From a virus: 64,000 nt of DNA. Every line of letters begins with the position of its first letter. Position 1 is the first letter of the stretch. Location of the stretch: positions 1 through 64,000 of the IMG/VR virus record IMGVR_UViG_3300005617_000007; one strand, 5' to 3'. The position numbers were made by a program, and so were the translations under genes. Positions 15,128 through 23,531 of this stretch are shown piece after piece. The notes under the pieces are model-generated. The model ran no database searches and was not told the DNA's origin. It was given only the letters and a program-made list of their open reading frames with translations.

Positions 15128-15148
15128 TGAAACAGACCATCAGCCCTG
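15119..15148 (+). promoter_or_regulatory. Perfect 11-bp inverted repeat (RNA hairpin)
   Basis: CAGGGCTGATG (15119-15129), loop AAACAGAC, CATCAGCCCTG (15138-15148). It overlaps the end of the preceding gene and is not followed by a T tract, so it is not a classical terminator. It may be an RNA processing or attenuation stem before the MazG-like gene. Confidence 0.5.
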
Positions 15149-15176
15149 CCACTTTAAAATGAAAAGGAGCACCACC

Positions 15177-15650
15177 ATGAGCAATAATGGTCACACTATT
15201 CACTCCGTTCGGGCCTTTCACGAGGCATTCGGACACCCGGCGCCGTCGAAACCGACCGTTTCTGAACGCGGAATTCGCGAATTGCGGGTGAAATTGATCG
15301 CGGAGGAGCTGGGTGAGCTGTGTTTAGCCCTCGGAGTCAGCCTTCATTTACACGTCGATGTGCAGAAATCTGACGAAATCTACTTCAAAGCGGTCGCCGT
15401 TACTCCAGATGAAAAAGTCGATTTAGTGGAAGCGGCGGATGCCCTTGCTGACCTCGATTACGTCGTTCAGGGTAGCAACCTGGTCTTTGGGCTTCCGGCG
15501 GAGGCCCTTGCGGCTGAAGTTCACCGCTCGAACATGTCGAAGCTAGGCGCTGATGGCCTTCCGATCCGTCGCGAGGACGGAAAAATCATGAAGGGTCCGA
15601 ACTATTCCCCGCCGGACCTCGCACCTATTATTATTGCGGCCGGTCTGTAA
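15177..15650 (+). CDS. MazG-like/PRA-PH-type nucleotide pyrophosphohydrolase
   Basis: 157 aa from ATG 15177, preceded by GAAAAGGAGCACC, a variant of the conserved leader. RELRVKLIAEELGELCLALG carries the EExxE Mg2+ motif, and VDLVEAADALADLDYVVQGSNLVFGLP the second EAxDxxxD motif. The C-terminal SNMSKLGADGLPIRREDGKIMKGPNYSPPDL is typical of phage MazG-like/phosphoribosyl-ATP pyrophosphatase-like proteins that end in KGPNYxPPD. It is predicted to hydrolyse a nucleoside triphosphate. Last gene before the large intergenic element A. Confidence 0.85.
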   Translation: MSNNGHTIHSVRAFHEAFGHPAPSKPTVSERGIRELRVKLIAEELGELCLALGVSLHLHVDVQKSDEIYFKAVAVTPDEKVDLVEAADALADLDYVVQGSNLVFGLPAEALAAEVHRSNMSKLGADGLPIRREDGKIMKGPNYSPPDLAPIIIAAGL

Positions 15651-15704
15651 ATCCCCCACTAAGTATAGTTAGCTGTCACTTACTAACTTTACTTCACGTT
15701 TTAT

Positions 15705-15735
15705 AAGCCCTTGATTCTAAGGGCTTTCGTCTTTT
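15705..15735 (+). terminator. Rho-independent terminator
   Basis: Stem AAGCCCTT (15705-15712), loop GATTCT, AAGGGCTT (15719-15726), then TCGTCTTTTC. It closes the early transcription unit just before intergenic element A. Confidence 0.75.
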
Positions 15736-15750
15736 CTCTACTCAACAACT

Positions 15751-16112
15751 ACTTGACTTACTCACGTTTTACTCCAATTTTGGTATACTTCTCTTGACTT
15801 CATTTTAAGTCAAGTACATGGTTTTCCTGTTAGGGATCATCGACTTAAAACTTGTCTACTTGACTTACTTGACTTACTTGGGTTCATTTTAAAATCTCCC
15901 GTCAAATCGGTTGCGGGGGTTTCGACGGGTCACGAGAGGCCCAAGACGGCACCCGGGGATTCTAGTCAAGTAAGTTAAGTAAGTTAAGTAATAATAATAA
16001 TAATAATAATATAATAAAGACTTATCAATGACTTAGGTGCTACTTGACTTCTATACTTTATTTTCCTGAAGTATACCAATATTGAAGTAATGCTGGACGA
16101 AGTCAAGTAGAC
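15751..16112 (+). repeat. Intergenic element A: iterated ACTTGACTT/AAGTCAAGT repeats with ATA tract
   Basis: No gene is visible between 15651 and 16276. This 362-bp part contains about eight copies of CTTGACTT or its complement. They include a hairpin CTTGACTT-CATTTT-AAGTCAAG (15793-15814), direct repeats TTGACTTAC at 15860-15880, and an opposing series AAGTAAGTT at 15967-15990. A 12-bp long-range dyad pairs GTCTACTTGACT (15854-15865) with AGTCAAGTAGAC (16101-16112). An ATA-trinucleotide run (about 15989-16017) resembles a DNA-unwinding element. Conserved blocks, including AGACTTATCAATGACTTAGG, recur in element B (46869-47211). Candidate replication origin or regulatory site. Confidence 0.75.
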
Positions 16113-16191
16113 GCGACTAGATGCACCGAAGCCCTGTGTTGGGCTCCCTATCCTGGTGCGTCTGTCGTGATCTACGCGCGCGAGCCCGAGG

Positions 16192-16220
16192 TTGCCGGAT
16201 CGAAGTGGTTGGGCTATAAT
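16192..16220 (+). promoter_or_regulatory. Sigma70-type promoter for the morphogenesis operon
   Basis: TTGCCG (16192-16197), 17-bp spacer, perfect TATAAT (16215-16220). It lies in the non-coding stretch between element A and the terminase small subunit and differs from the TTTACT family. It would start the packaging/head operon. Confidence 0.6.
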
Positions 16221-16276
16221 GCGAGCCAAGACAAAGCGTGATGCTGCGTCACATATTCGAGCCCCGAGGAAGCGTG

Positions 16277-16822
16277 ATGCCGAATCGCAGTGAAATGATG
16301 ACCCCAAAGCCGCCGGTTGAGTTCACCCCCGAGCGCAAAGAGTTATTCCTGGCCGCGTTGCGTGAATGCGGTTATGACACCTTGTCCGCCGAAGCCGCGG
16401 GCGTCTCCCCTCGCACAGTCCAAGATCACAAGAAGCGTGACCCTGAGTTTGCGGCCCGTTGTATCGAGGCGAAGGACGCAAACACGGATGAGTTAGCCAA
16501 GGAGGCGTACCGCCGGGCTTTCCAGGGCGTCGAGACGCCGGTGATTGGTGGTAAGTTCAAGGATGAGATTGTTACTCACATTCAGGTGTACAGCGATTCG
16601 CTGACGCAATTCTTGTTGAAATCCCGTCGCGATGAATTCAAAGGCGTTGACAAGTCGAGTGCTGACCAAGGTCGCGTCGGCGGGGTCATGGTTGTACCCG
16701 CGAAGGGTATGACCGTTGCCGATTGGGAATCAGGCTATGGCGAGCTTGCGAAGGGTAACACCGGACGGCCCGCCGCTCCTCCGCCACCGGGGCATAAGCC
16801 CAAGGGGGAGGTCTCGCGATGA
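16277..16822 (+). CDS. Terminase small subunit
   Basis: 181 aa from ATG 16277, preceded by GAGGAAG; GTG 16238 is an in-frame upstream alternative. An N-terminal HTH (RKELFLAALRECGYDTLSAEAAGVSPRTVQDHKKRDPEFAARC) would bind the packaging site. A helical middle (DELAKEAYRRAFQGVETPV) and YSDSLTQFLLKSRRDEF are typical of small terminases that oligomerise and hand DNA to the large subunit. The C-terminus is proline/glycine-rich. ATGA overlap with the large terminase gene supports the call. Confidence 0.85.
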   Translation: MPNRSEMMTPKPPVEFTPERKELFLAALRECGYDTLSAEAAGVSPRTVQDHKKRDPEFAARCIEAKDANTDELAKEAYRRAFQGVETPVIGGKFKDEIVTHIQVYSDSLTQFLLKSRRDEFKGVDKSSADQGRVGGVMVVPAKGMTVADWESGYGELAKGNTGRPAAPPPPGHKPKGEVSR

Positions 16823-18354
16823 GTGAGCTTGCGGACGCTATTGCCGAGACCATCGAACGTCCGAAGGAGCCGGGCATTGAATGGTATGTCAACGATGACG
16901 GCGAGTTGTGCGCCCAGTATTGGGACGGCGCGACCTACCACCATTGTGCTTGGGCTCCTCAGCCCGGGTCGCAAGAGGCGTTCTTGGCTTGTCCAGTGTT
17001 CGAGGTCCTGTATGAAGGGACGCGAGGCCCGGGCAAGACCGATTGCTTGCTCATGGACTTCCTCCAACACGTTGGTAAGGGGTTCGGAGCCGAATGGCGC
17101 GGCATCCTGTTCCGTCAAACCTATCCGCAGCTGACTGACGTTATCGCCAAGACGCAGAAATGGTTTCGCCTGATCTTCCCCGGCGCGAAGTTCAACAAGG
17201 TCGAACACACCTGGACCTTCCCCGACGGCGAACAGCTCCTGCTGCGCCACATGAAAACCCAGGATGACTATTGGAACTACCACGGCCACGCCTATCCCTG
17301 GATTGGTTGGGAGGAGCTTTGCAACTGGCCTGATGATAAGTGTTACACCGTTATGATGTCGTGCTCGCGCTCGACGAAGCCTGGAATGCCGCGTTGTTAT
17401 CGCGCCTCCACCAATCCCTATGGTCCAGGGCATAACTGGGTCAAGCGTCGGTTTCGCCTTCCGCAGAGTCGCGGCAAGGTTATTGTTGACGACTACAAGG
17501 ACGGCGAGCTTCAGCCGCCTCGGGTCGCCATCCATGGTTCGATCTATGAAAACAAAATACTTCTTCACGCTGACCCCGATTACATCCAAAAGATCAGGGC
17601 CGCGGCGCGGAACCCGAGCGAACTGAAAGCCTGGCTTGACGGCTCCTGGGACATTCTCGCCGGGGGCATGTTCGATGATATCTGGAATGGCGAAATACAC
17701 GTTGTTCCGTCGCTGCCATTGACCATGATCCCTCGCGGTTGGAAGATTGACCGCAGCTTTGACTGGGGTAGCTCGGCGCCCTTCAGCGTCTGCTGGTGGG
17801 CCGAATCTAATGGTGAGCCGTTCGAGTATCAAGGCCGCATGTATGGCAAGCTCAAGGGCGACACCTACCAGATTGCTGAATGGTATGGCTGGTCAGGTAC
17901 TCGGAACGAAGGCGTGAAAATGCTCGCTGTCGAAGTCGCCCAAGGCATCAAGGATCGCGAGGAGGATTGGGGCATCCATAATCGGGTCAAGCCAGGTCCG
18001 GCTGATGCTTCGATCTTCGACACTGAGAATGGTAACAGCATCGAAGCGGACATGCGCAAGAAGGGTGTGCGCTGGCAGGCTGCTGATAAGGGTCCGGGCT
18101 CGCGGAAGCAGGGTTGGGAAATGATCAGGAAAGCGCTGAAGGGCGCGTTGCCTATGCCCAACGGTCTCCCGCGTGAGATGCCTGGTCTGTTCGTGTTCGA
18201 TACTTGTTTGCAGTCGCAAGAGCTGATCCCGACTCTCCAGCGCGATGACAAGGACCTCGACGATGTGGATACAGAGACTGAGGACCACATCGGCGATGCC
18301 TGGCGCTATCGTGTACGGAAGAAACTGCGCGGTGTCGCGACTGGTAAGATGTAA
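16819..18354 (+). CDS. Terminase large subunit
   Basis: 511 aa. Walker A YEGTRGPGKT (residues 65-74) and Walker B WIGWEEL (161-167, with E165/E166) form the packaging ATPase. The nuclease domain shows DRSFDWG (D315), a middle acid in GPADASIF, and HIGDAWRYR (D493), matching RNase H-fold terminase nucleases. It cuts concatemeric DNA and pumps it into the prohead through the portal. The length is normal for the family. Relatives of YuA are circularly permuted (headful packaging), but this cannot be verified here. Confidence 0.95.
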   Translation: MSELADAIAETIERPKEPGIEWYVNDDGELCAQYWDGATYHHCAWAPQPGSQEAFLACPVFEVLYEGTRGPGKTDCLLMDFLQHVGKGFGAEWRGILFRQTYPQLTDVIAKTQKWFRLIFPGAKFNKVEHTWTFPDGEQLLLRHMKTQDDYWNYHGHAYPWIGWEELCNWPDDKCYTVMMSCSRSTKPGMPRCYRASTNPYGPGHNWVKRRFRLPQSRGKVIVDDYKDGELQPPRVAIHGSIYENKILLHADPDYIQKIRAAARNPSELKAWLDGSWDILAGGMFDDIWNGEIHVVPSLPLTMIPRGWKIDRSFDWGSSAPFSVCWWAESNGEPFEYQGRMYGKLKGDTYQIAEWYGWSGTRNEGVKMLAVEVAQGIKDREEDWGIHNRVKPGPADASIFDTENGNSIEADMRKKGVRWQAADKGPGSRKQGWEMIRKALKGALPMPNGLPREMPGLFVFDTCLQSQELIPTLQRDDKDLDDVDTETEDHIGDAWRYRVRKKLRGVATGKM

Positions 18355-18413
18355 ACAACTTGCCGGCGCGCGTCAGGCCGGCGAGAATAGCAACCGATCC
18401 GAGGAGCTGAATT

Positions 18414-18782
18414 ATGACCGATCAAATTTGTCCACGCGCTCGTGAGAACGGGGCGACCCTCTCGATGATGAAGCCCCCGTTCAACGGCGAAATGGTTTGG
18501 CGGGATAACGACACTTGCAGTTATTGCGGGAGCTACAACCCCGATCAGTTGATGGCGCGTCTCGAAGCTGGTGACATTCAGCTTGGTCCGACCGACAAGG
18601 ATTACAAAGTGTACATTGAGAACAGCGGTGGCGAGCCCTTGTCCGCCATCAAGTTCTACTTCCAACACTTTGATGAAGAGCAGAAACACCGCTTCATCGA
18701 ACTTCACAACGAAGGCAAGCTCAAGATCGGTATGCCGGGGCATTTCTACCGCCTGCCGTTCTTCTGCCGTCGCGAAGATTAA
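18414..18782 (+). CDS. Hypothetical zinc-ribbon-containing phage protein
   Basis: 122 aa. CSYCGSYNPDQLMARLEAGDIQLGPTDKDYKVYI, a CxxC knuckle followed by a conserved acidic stretch, then FYFQHFDEEQKHRFIELHNEGKLKIGMPGHFYRLPFFC. This protein type is often found beside terminase genes in siphoviruses. Its role is unknown; a second metal ligand pair may be His/Cys at the C-terminus. Confidence 0.6.
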   Translation: MTDQICPRARENGATLSMMKPPFNGEMVWRDNDTCSYCGSYNPDQLMARLEAGDIQLGPTDKDYKVYIENSGGEPLSAIKFYFQHFDEEQKHRFIELHNEGKLKIGMPGHFYRLPFFCRRED

Positions 18783-18806
18783 TCCACTTAACTTTGAGGA
18801 TTTACC

Positions 18807-20630
18807 ATGAGCACCATCGGCTATTCCAAAACAGAAGTATTGCGCCTTTTGGCTTTGAAGAACTCAGGCACCCAGATTTTCAATACAGTTGATACTTATG
18901 TTGTCGATGGTGTTAATTACAAATACGATGTCACCAACAATATCCTGACTCCAATTAGCTCGGACCAAGCCGCCATCGGCCTATCCAATCACAACCGTAG
19001 TCATGGCCTTCTCGGCCAGCTGGGTTCGACCAATCGTTGGGTTATTGTTATTGCTGGTCAATCGAACGGAGAAGGCAATGGTATTATGCCGGCCAATTTG
19101 CCGCTTTCGATTCCCGGTTGTATGATGCTCGCGAAAGATAATGTCTACCGCAACCTCACCGAACCATCCCACAATCGGTACGCGGGCGCGGTAGACAACT
19201 GGACGCCGAACGCGGGAAACCCAGCCAACGCGCGCTACTCATTGGCGTTAGATTTAGCAAATTGGCTCAAGCGTCTCACCGGGGCTGATGTTTTGATCCT
19301 TCCGTGTGCGGTCGGTTCCACTTTCATTCCGGGATGGCTGCAGAACGCTTATGATGACCCGCCGGTGCTCACTTCTTTGTTTGGGCAGATGCGCGACCGC
19401 GTGAACTTGGCATGTCAGGGCGATTTCTCTCGCTTGATTATCCTTCACCACGGTCATGAAGGGGAAACCGGCGGGACGGCTCAGACTCGGGCTACAAATT
19501 ATGTATCTTTGATTTCAGCCTATCGTTATTGGTTTGGTAACGTGCCTGTCATCATTCCACAGTTGGCTCCCCATACTGATCCCGCTGTTACTCTCGCTTT
19601 AGCGATTGGAGCAGATAGCCAGCGCCAGCTTGACCAAGATTACGGAGACAGTTCTGTTATTGCTTCGGCGTTCGGTACTTCGTCGTGGAAAACAATTAAC
19701 AACGGACTCACAGCAGCGGCACCGGAGTGGTATATCAGCGGAAATACAGCAACCTCAAATTTCACGAGCATTGCTGGCGGCGTTCGCATGACGACGTTAG
19801 GCGGAGACGGTAATGGGCTTGCTCTTACGCACGATTATGTAATTGGTCGCGCATACAAGATAAGTTTCAGGGCGAATTGTACGGTTGGGGCGTTTAAGAT
19901 CGCTTTGAACTTGGTCAACCCAGCTTCTGGATGGACGCTTGACGGAGTAGCCCAAGCAACGCAATCGAGCGGCTTGACCGGCGATCACTTATATGAATTT
20001 ACCTTTGTCGCAACCGCAGGAACTTCATTTGCTATACAACGCAACGCGGGAGGTACAACCACAACTTGTGATTTCACGCAAATGGTGATTCAAGAAGCCT
20101 CGACCGCGAAAACGTCAAAGGTGTTTGTATACCCGACGTGGGATGTGGCTATGAACGGTTCGACCGATGGTTACCACCTAGCTACTGCTGGTCAGAAGGA
20201 GAATGGACGCCGTGCCGCTCTGGTGATTGCGAATCGGATCATGGGGTTGCCTAACCTTCGGGTCATCGACGGTAGTGGAAACAACGTGCCTCATGTCGGC
20301 CATCCTCACTTAACCAGTGCCCGGAACGTTTCGGGAAGTACAACTGTCGTGAGTTGTTTCTTCAACCAAGTCCTTGCAAACAAAGGCGCTGATAACTTGT
20401 GGTTGGTTGAAGTTGCGGGGGTTGCCCAAACGATTAGCTCTGTTGTCATAAATGCGGACACGACGCGGGTTGATATTACCCTGTCGGCGCCGATTACCGC
20501 CGGAAGCGCGACGGTAAGCTATGCTGCAATGCAGGAGAACTCGGATGGCTCCGCATTTACAAACTTCCTTCGCAATGCGGAAGGTTTGCCGCCGGTGCGG
20601 TTTTATCGGTATCCTGTAGCCGCTGCTTAA
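18807..20630 (+). CDS. Sialate O-acetylesterase-like (SASA/SGNH) virion-associated protein
   Basis: 607 aa. VIVIAGQSNGEGNG (catalytic S86 in GQSN) is the signature of SASA/SGNH carbohydrate esterases. STDGYHLATAGQ supplies the D454/H457 pair. Between them, residues ~295-430 form a beta-rich insert like a lectin/CBM jelly roll. The last ~110 residues (VPHVGHPHLTSARNV...SATVSYAAMQEN) look like a fibronectin/Ig-type module. The N-terminal ~65 residues may be the virion anchor. It probably removes O-acetyl groups from capsule or O-antigen during adsorption. Position between terminase and portal is unusual, and its AT-richer codons suggest separate acquisition. Confidence 0.75.
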   Translation: MSTIGYSKTEVLRLLALKNSGTQIFNTVDTYVVDGVNYKYDVTNNILTPISSDQAAIGLSNHNRSHGLLGQLGSTNRWVIVIAGQSNGEGNGIMPANLPLSIPGCMMLAKDNVYRNLTEPSHNRYAGAVDNWTPNAGNPANARYSLALDLANWLKRLTGADVLILPCAVGSTFIPGWLQNAYDDPPVLTSLFGQMRDRVNLACQGDFSRLIILHHGHEGETGGTAQTRATNYVSLISAYRYWFGNVPVIIPQLAPHTDPAVTLALAIGADSQRQLDQDYGDSSVIASAFGTSSWKTINNGLTAAAPEWYISGNTATSNFTSIAGGVRMTTLGGDGNGLALTHDYVIGRAYKISFRANCTVGAFKIALNLVNPASGWTLDGVAQATQSSGLTGDHLYEFTFVATAGTSFAIQRNAGGTTTTCDFTQMVIQEASTAKTSKVFVYPTWDVAMNGSTDGYHLATAGQKENGRRAALVIANRIMGLPNLRVIDGSGNNVPHVGHPHLTSARNVSGSTTVVSCFFNQVLANKGADNLWLVEVAGVAQTISSVVINADTTRVDITLSAPITAGSATVSYAAMQENSDGSAFTNFLRNAEGLPPVRFYRYPVAAA

Positions 20631-20646
20631 TACTCGGGGACATAAC

Positions 20647-22260
20647 ATGTCAAACAAGAAAGATCCAAAGAGCCCGGCCACTACCTCCGCCGCGCATGAC
20701 TGCATGATGCCGCGCTGGGTGCTACTTGAGACCTTGTTGGGCGGAACGGAGGCCATGCGCGCCGCGGGCGAGACCTATGCCCCGAAGTACAGTCAGGAGA
20801 CGGATCAGAACTATGCGGCCCGGATCGCCGGGGCGGTTCTGCTCAATATGACAGAGCAAACGCTGGAAAACTTGGTTGGGAAGCCATTCATTGAGGAAAT
20901 TAAGGTCAATGATGACGTTCCTCCAGCCATCGTTGAACCGATCCTGGAGGATGTCGATTTACAGGGTAACTCCCTGGACGTGTTTGCGCGGCGTTGGTTC
21001 CGTGAGGGTATCGCCAAGGCGTTCGCTCACGTCCTGGTCGATATGCCCCGCCTTCAACCCAAGGTCGAGGGTCAGCCGCGTACTTTGGCTGATGATCGGA
21101 AGGAAGGTGTGCGCCCCTATTGGTCCCTGATCAAACCTGAATGCGTCCTGTTCGCCGAGGCCCAAGTTGTCGAGGGCGTCGAGGTACTGATGCACGTCCG
21201 CATCCTCGAAACCTACACGGTGCGTGACGGCTTTGCTGAAGTGAGCAAGGTACGCATCCGCGTCCTTGAACCCGGCCTGGTCGAGCTATGGGAACCGCAC
21301 CCGACGAAGAAACGCGACGGCGAGCCTGAGTGGTTCATGGCCGATAGCTGGGCAACCGGCATTGATTACATTCCGCTGGTGACGTTCTACGCCAACCGCG
21401 AAGCCTTCATGGAGGGTAAGCCCCCGCTGACGGACCTCGCGTGGTTGAACGTTGCTCATTGGCAATCGACCTCGGACCAGCGTCACATCCTGACGGTCGC
21501 GCGCTTCCCGATGCTCGCTTGCTCGGGCGCTTCGGGTGAGGACGGCACTGCAGTAGTTGTTGGGCCGAACCAAATCCTGTACAACCCCGACCCAAATGGC
21601 AAGTTTTACTACGTGGAACACACCGGCGCCGCGATTGAAGCCGGTCGCAAGGACCTCGAAGCCCTTGAAGTACAGATGGCGGGCTATGGCTCTCAGTTTC
21701 TGAAGGAGCGCCCGGGCGATCAGACGGCGACGGGTCGCGCTATCGACTCGGCGGAAGCCTCCAGCGACCTCGCAGCAATGGTTGTTATCTTCGAGGACTC
21801 GATTGCGTCAGCTCTACAGATGACTGCGGATTGGATGAAGCTCCCAGAGGGCGGCACGGTCGAGTTGGTGAAAGATTATGACGTGGCTGAGGTTGATTCC
21901 GCGGGCCTGGATACTTTGAACAAGGCACGCGACCGCCGCGACATCAGCCGCGTTGCCTACCTCGAAGAACTCCGCCTGCGCGGCCTATTGTCCGAGGACT
22001 TCGACGCCGAGGAGGATGCCCAAGAACTTCAGGACGAAGCGACCGAAGCCCTTGGTGCCGCGGGTATCGAACTTGATCCAACCGGCAAGCCGATCCTGCC
22101 GAAAGTGGACCCGCTCACTGGCGAACCTGTCAATCAGTTCCCCGGTTCCACGCCTCCGGCTGGCGATCCGAATGCGCCGAAAGGCCCAGCCGCGAAGAAA
22201 CCAGCGGCCAAAAAGCCTGCTGCTAAGAAGGCGCCAGCGAAGAAAAAGGCCATTAAATAA
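20647..22260 (+). CDS. Portal protein (DUF4055 type)
   Basis: 537 aa. The N-terminus and core (WVLLETLLGGTEAMRAAGETYAPKYSQETDQNYAARI...NMTEQTLENLVGKPF) match the DUF4055 family of siphovirus portals, which form the dodecameric DNA gate at the capsid vertex. A glutamine/alanine-rich helical region (ASSDLAAMVVIFEDSIASALQMTADWM) follows. The C-terminus is unusual: repeated AAKKP units make a strongly basic, histone-H1-like tail that may contact packaged DNA. The stop overlaps the start of the head morphogenesis gene (TAATG). Confidence 0.9.
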   Translation: MSNKKDPKSPATTSAAHDCMMPRWVLLETLLGGTEAMRAAGETYAPKYSQETDQNYAARIAGAVLLNMTEQTLENLVGKPFIEEIKVNDDVPPAIVEPILEDVDLQGNSLDVFARRWFREGIAKAFAHVLVDMPRLQPKVEGQPRTLADDRKEGVRPYWSLIKPECVLFAEAQVVEGVEVLMHVRILETYTVRDGFAEVSKVRIRVLEPGLVELWEPHPTKKRDGEPEWFMADSWATGIDYIPLVTFYANREAFMEGKPPLTDLAWLNVAHWQSTSDQRHILTVARFPMLACSGASGEDGTAVVVGPNQILYNPDPNGKFYYVEHTGAAIEAGRKDLEALEVQMAGYGSQFLKERPGDQTATGRAIDSAEASSDLAAMVVIFEDSIASALQMTADWMKLPEGGTVELVKDYDVAEVDSAGLDTLNKARDRRDISRVAYLEELRLRGLLSEDFDAEEDAQELQDEATEALGAAGIELDPTGKPILPKVDPLTGEPVNQFPGSTPPAGDPNAPKGPAAKKPAAKKPAAKKAPAKKKAIK

Positions 22261-23468
22261 TGGCTACCGCCAACGAGGAGTACCGTGATGCGGCGATTCG
22301 GCACCAGATCGGTGTGCGTCGCTACAGCTCAGGCTTAACCCTTCGGATCGCGCAATTGCTCGAACTCGCTGACCGCGATCTTGTTGAGCAGTTGCGTACT
22401 CGCCTGGCGCGCTTCGAGGGCAAACCCATCGACTTCACCGGCGAACGCTGGCAAGCCCTTCTGGCGGACATTCGGACCGCGCGCGCCGCGACCATGGCCG
22501 AATACCGGAACATGAGCAAGCCTGAGCTGTCGGACCTTGGAAAGCTCGAAGCAGCCAAGGAGGTGGATATATTGCTCGCCTCCATTCCGATCCAGGTTGA
22601 TTTCGCCTCCGTCGCGGTTGATCAGTTGCGCGCCATAGCGACTTCGCGCCCCTTTCACGGTCGGTTGTTGGGTGATTGGTACAAGACTCTGGAACAGCAG
22701 GACCAGGTGCGCTTGACGCAGGCCCTTCAGATCGGTATGGCCAACGGCGAGCCTGTTGACGATATTGTCCGGCGCATCGTCGGGACCCGAGCGAACAAGT
22801 ACAGTGACGGCATTCTGTCGATCACTCGGCGTGACGCCCAAACAATCGTCCGTACTGCGGTGAATCACGTTTCCAATACGGCGCGCGAGTACGTCTGGGA
22901 CGCGAACCAAGATGTGATCACCGCGCGTATCTGGCACGCCACGCTCGACGGTCGCACCTCGGCGATCTGTCGAGCCCGGGACGGTTGCGCCGCGCCGGTC
23001 GGCGATAATGAGTTGCCCGCGGGCCTGATCGCCCTCAGTCCTCCGAACGCGAAGCCGCCGGCTCATATGAATTGCCGCTCCATCATGGTCGCGTATATTG
23101 ACGGCGTTGGCCTCATCGGTAAGCGTCCGACCGTGACGGATACCCGGACGCCCGACAAGCGCGAAATTGACTTCAGGAAACAGGCCCGCGCCGATGGCGT
23201 CCCCATCCAGGACGTTCGCGCTGCTTGGGCTGCTCAGAACATTGGCCGGGTTCCCGCGGCGACAACATATCAGGAGTTCTTGAAGCGCCAGCCCGCGGCG
23301 TTCCAGGATCAGGTGTTGGGCCAAACCAAGGGTGCCTTGTTCCGTCGGGGTGATCTCACGGTACAAGAATTTGTAGACCGTCGTGGAAACGAATTGACCC
23401 TGTCACAGCTCGCCGCGACGAAGCCTGAAGCCTTTGTCCGCGCGGGACTTGACCCCGCAACTTTCTAG
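22260..23468 (+). CDS. Phage head morphogenesis protein (Mu F/SPP1 gp7-like)
   Basis: 402 aa. The diagnostic C-terminal domain is DVITARIWHATLDGRTSAICRARDG...PPAHMNCRSIMVAYI, with the two-cysteine and histidine pattern of minor head proteins of the Mu gpF/SPP1 gp7 family. The N-terminal half is helical and charged. These proteins bind the portal and are internal to the capsid, aiding assembly and DNA ejection. A ~100-residue C-terminal extension follows the conserved domain. Position after the portal is standard. Confidence 0.9.
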   Translation: MATANEEYRDAAIRHQIGVRRYSSGLTLRIAQLLELADRDLVEQLRTRLARFEGKPIDFTGERWQALLADIRTARAATMAEYRNMSKPELSDLGKLEAAKEVDILLASIPIQVDFASVAVDQLRAIATSRPFHGRLLGDWYKTLEQQDQVRLTQALQIGMANGEPVDDIVRRIVGTRANKYSDGILSITRRDAQTIVRTAVNHVSNTAREYVWDANQDVITARIWHATLDGRTSAICRARDGCAAPVGDNELPAGLIALSPPNAKPPAHMNCRSIMVAYIDGVGLIGKRPTVTDTRTPDKREIDFRKQARADGVPIQDVRAAWAAQNIGRVPAATTYQEFLKRQPAAFQDQVLGQTKGALFRRGDLTVQEFVDRRGNELTLSQLAATKPEAFVRAGLDPATF

Positions 23469-23531
23469 GGCTACAATCCGCCTTGCGTGATGCACCCGGC
23501 GAGTGATTCGCTGATACTTGAGGATACCAAC

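Noticed and set aside
15967-16017. AAGTAAGTT and ATA tandem repeats as a CRISPR array or sequencing artefact
   Set aside because: Repeats are short, contiguous and lack unique spacers, and the same blocks recur at element B with diverged flanks, so they are neither CRISPR nor an artefact.
16735-17832. Reverse-strand open frame antisense to the large terminase gene
   Set aside because: Shadow frame: the plus-strand protein has all terminase motifs, and the reverse translation matches no family and has no Shine-Dalgarno.
22335-23366. Reverse-strand open frame antisense to the head morphogenesis gene
   Set aside because: Antisense shadow of a well-supported gene with no independent signals.
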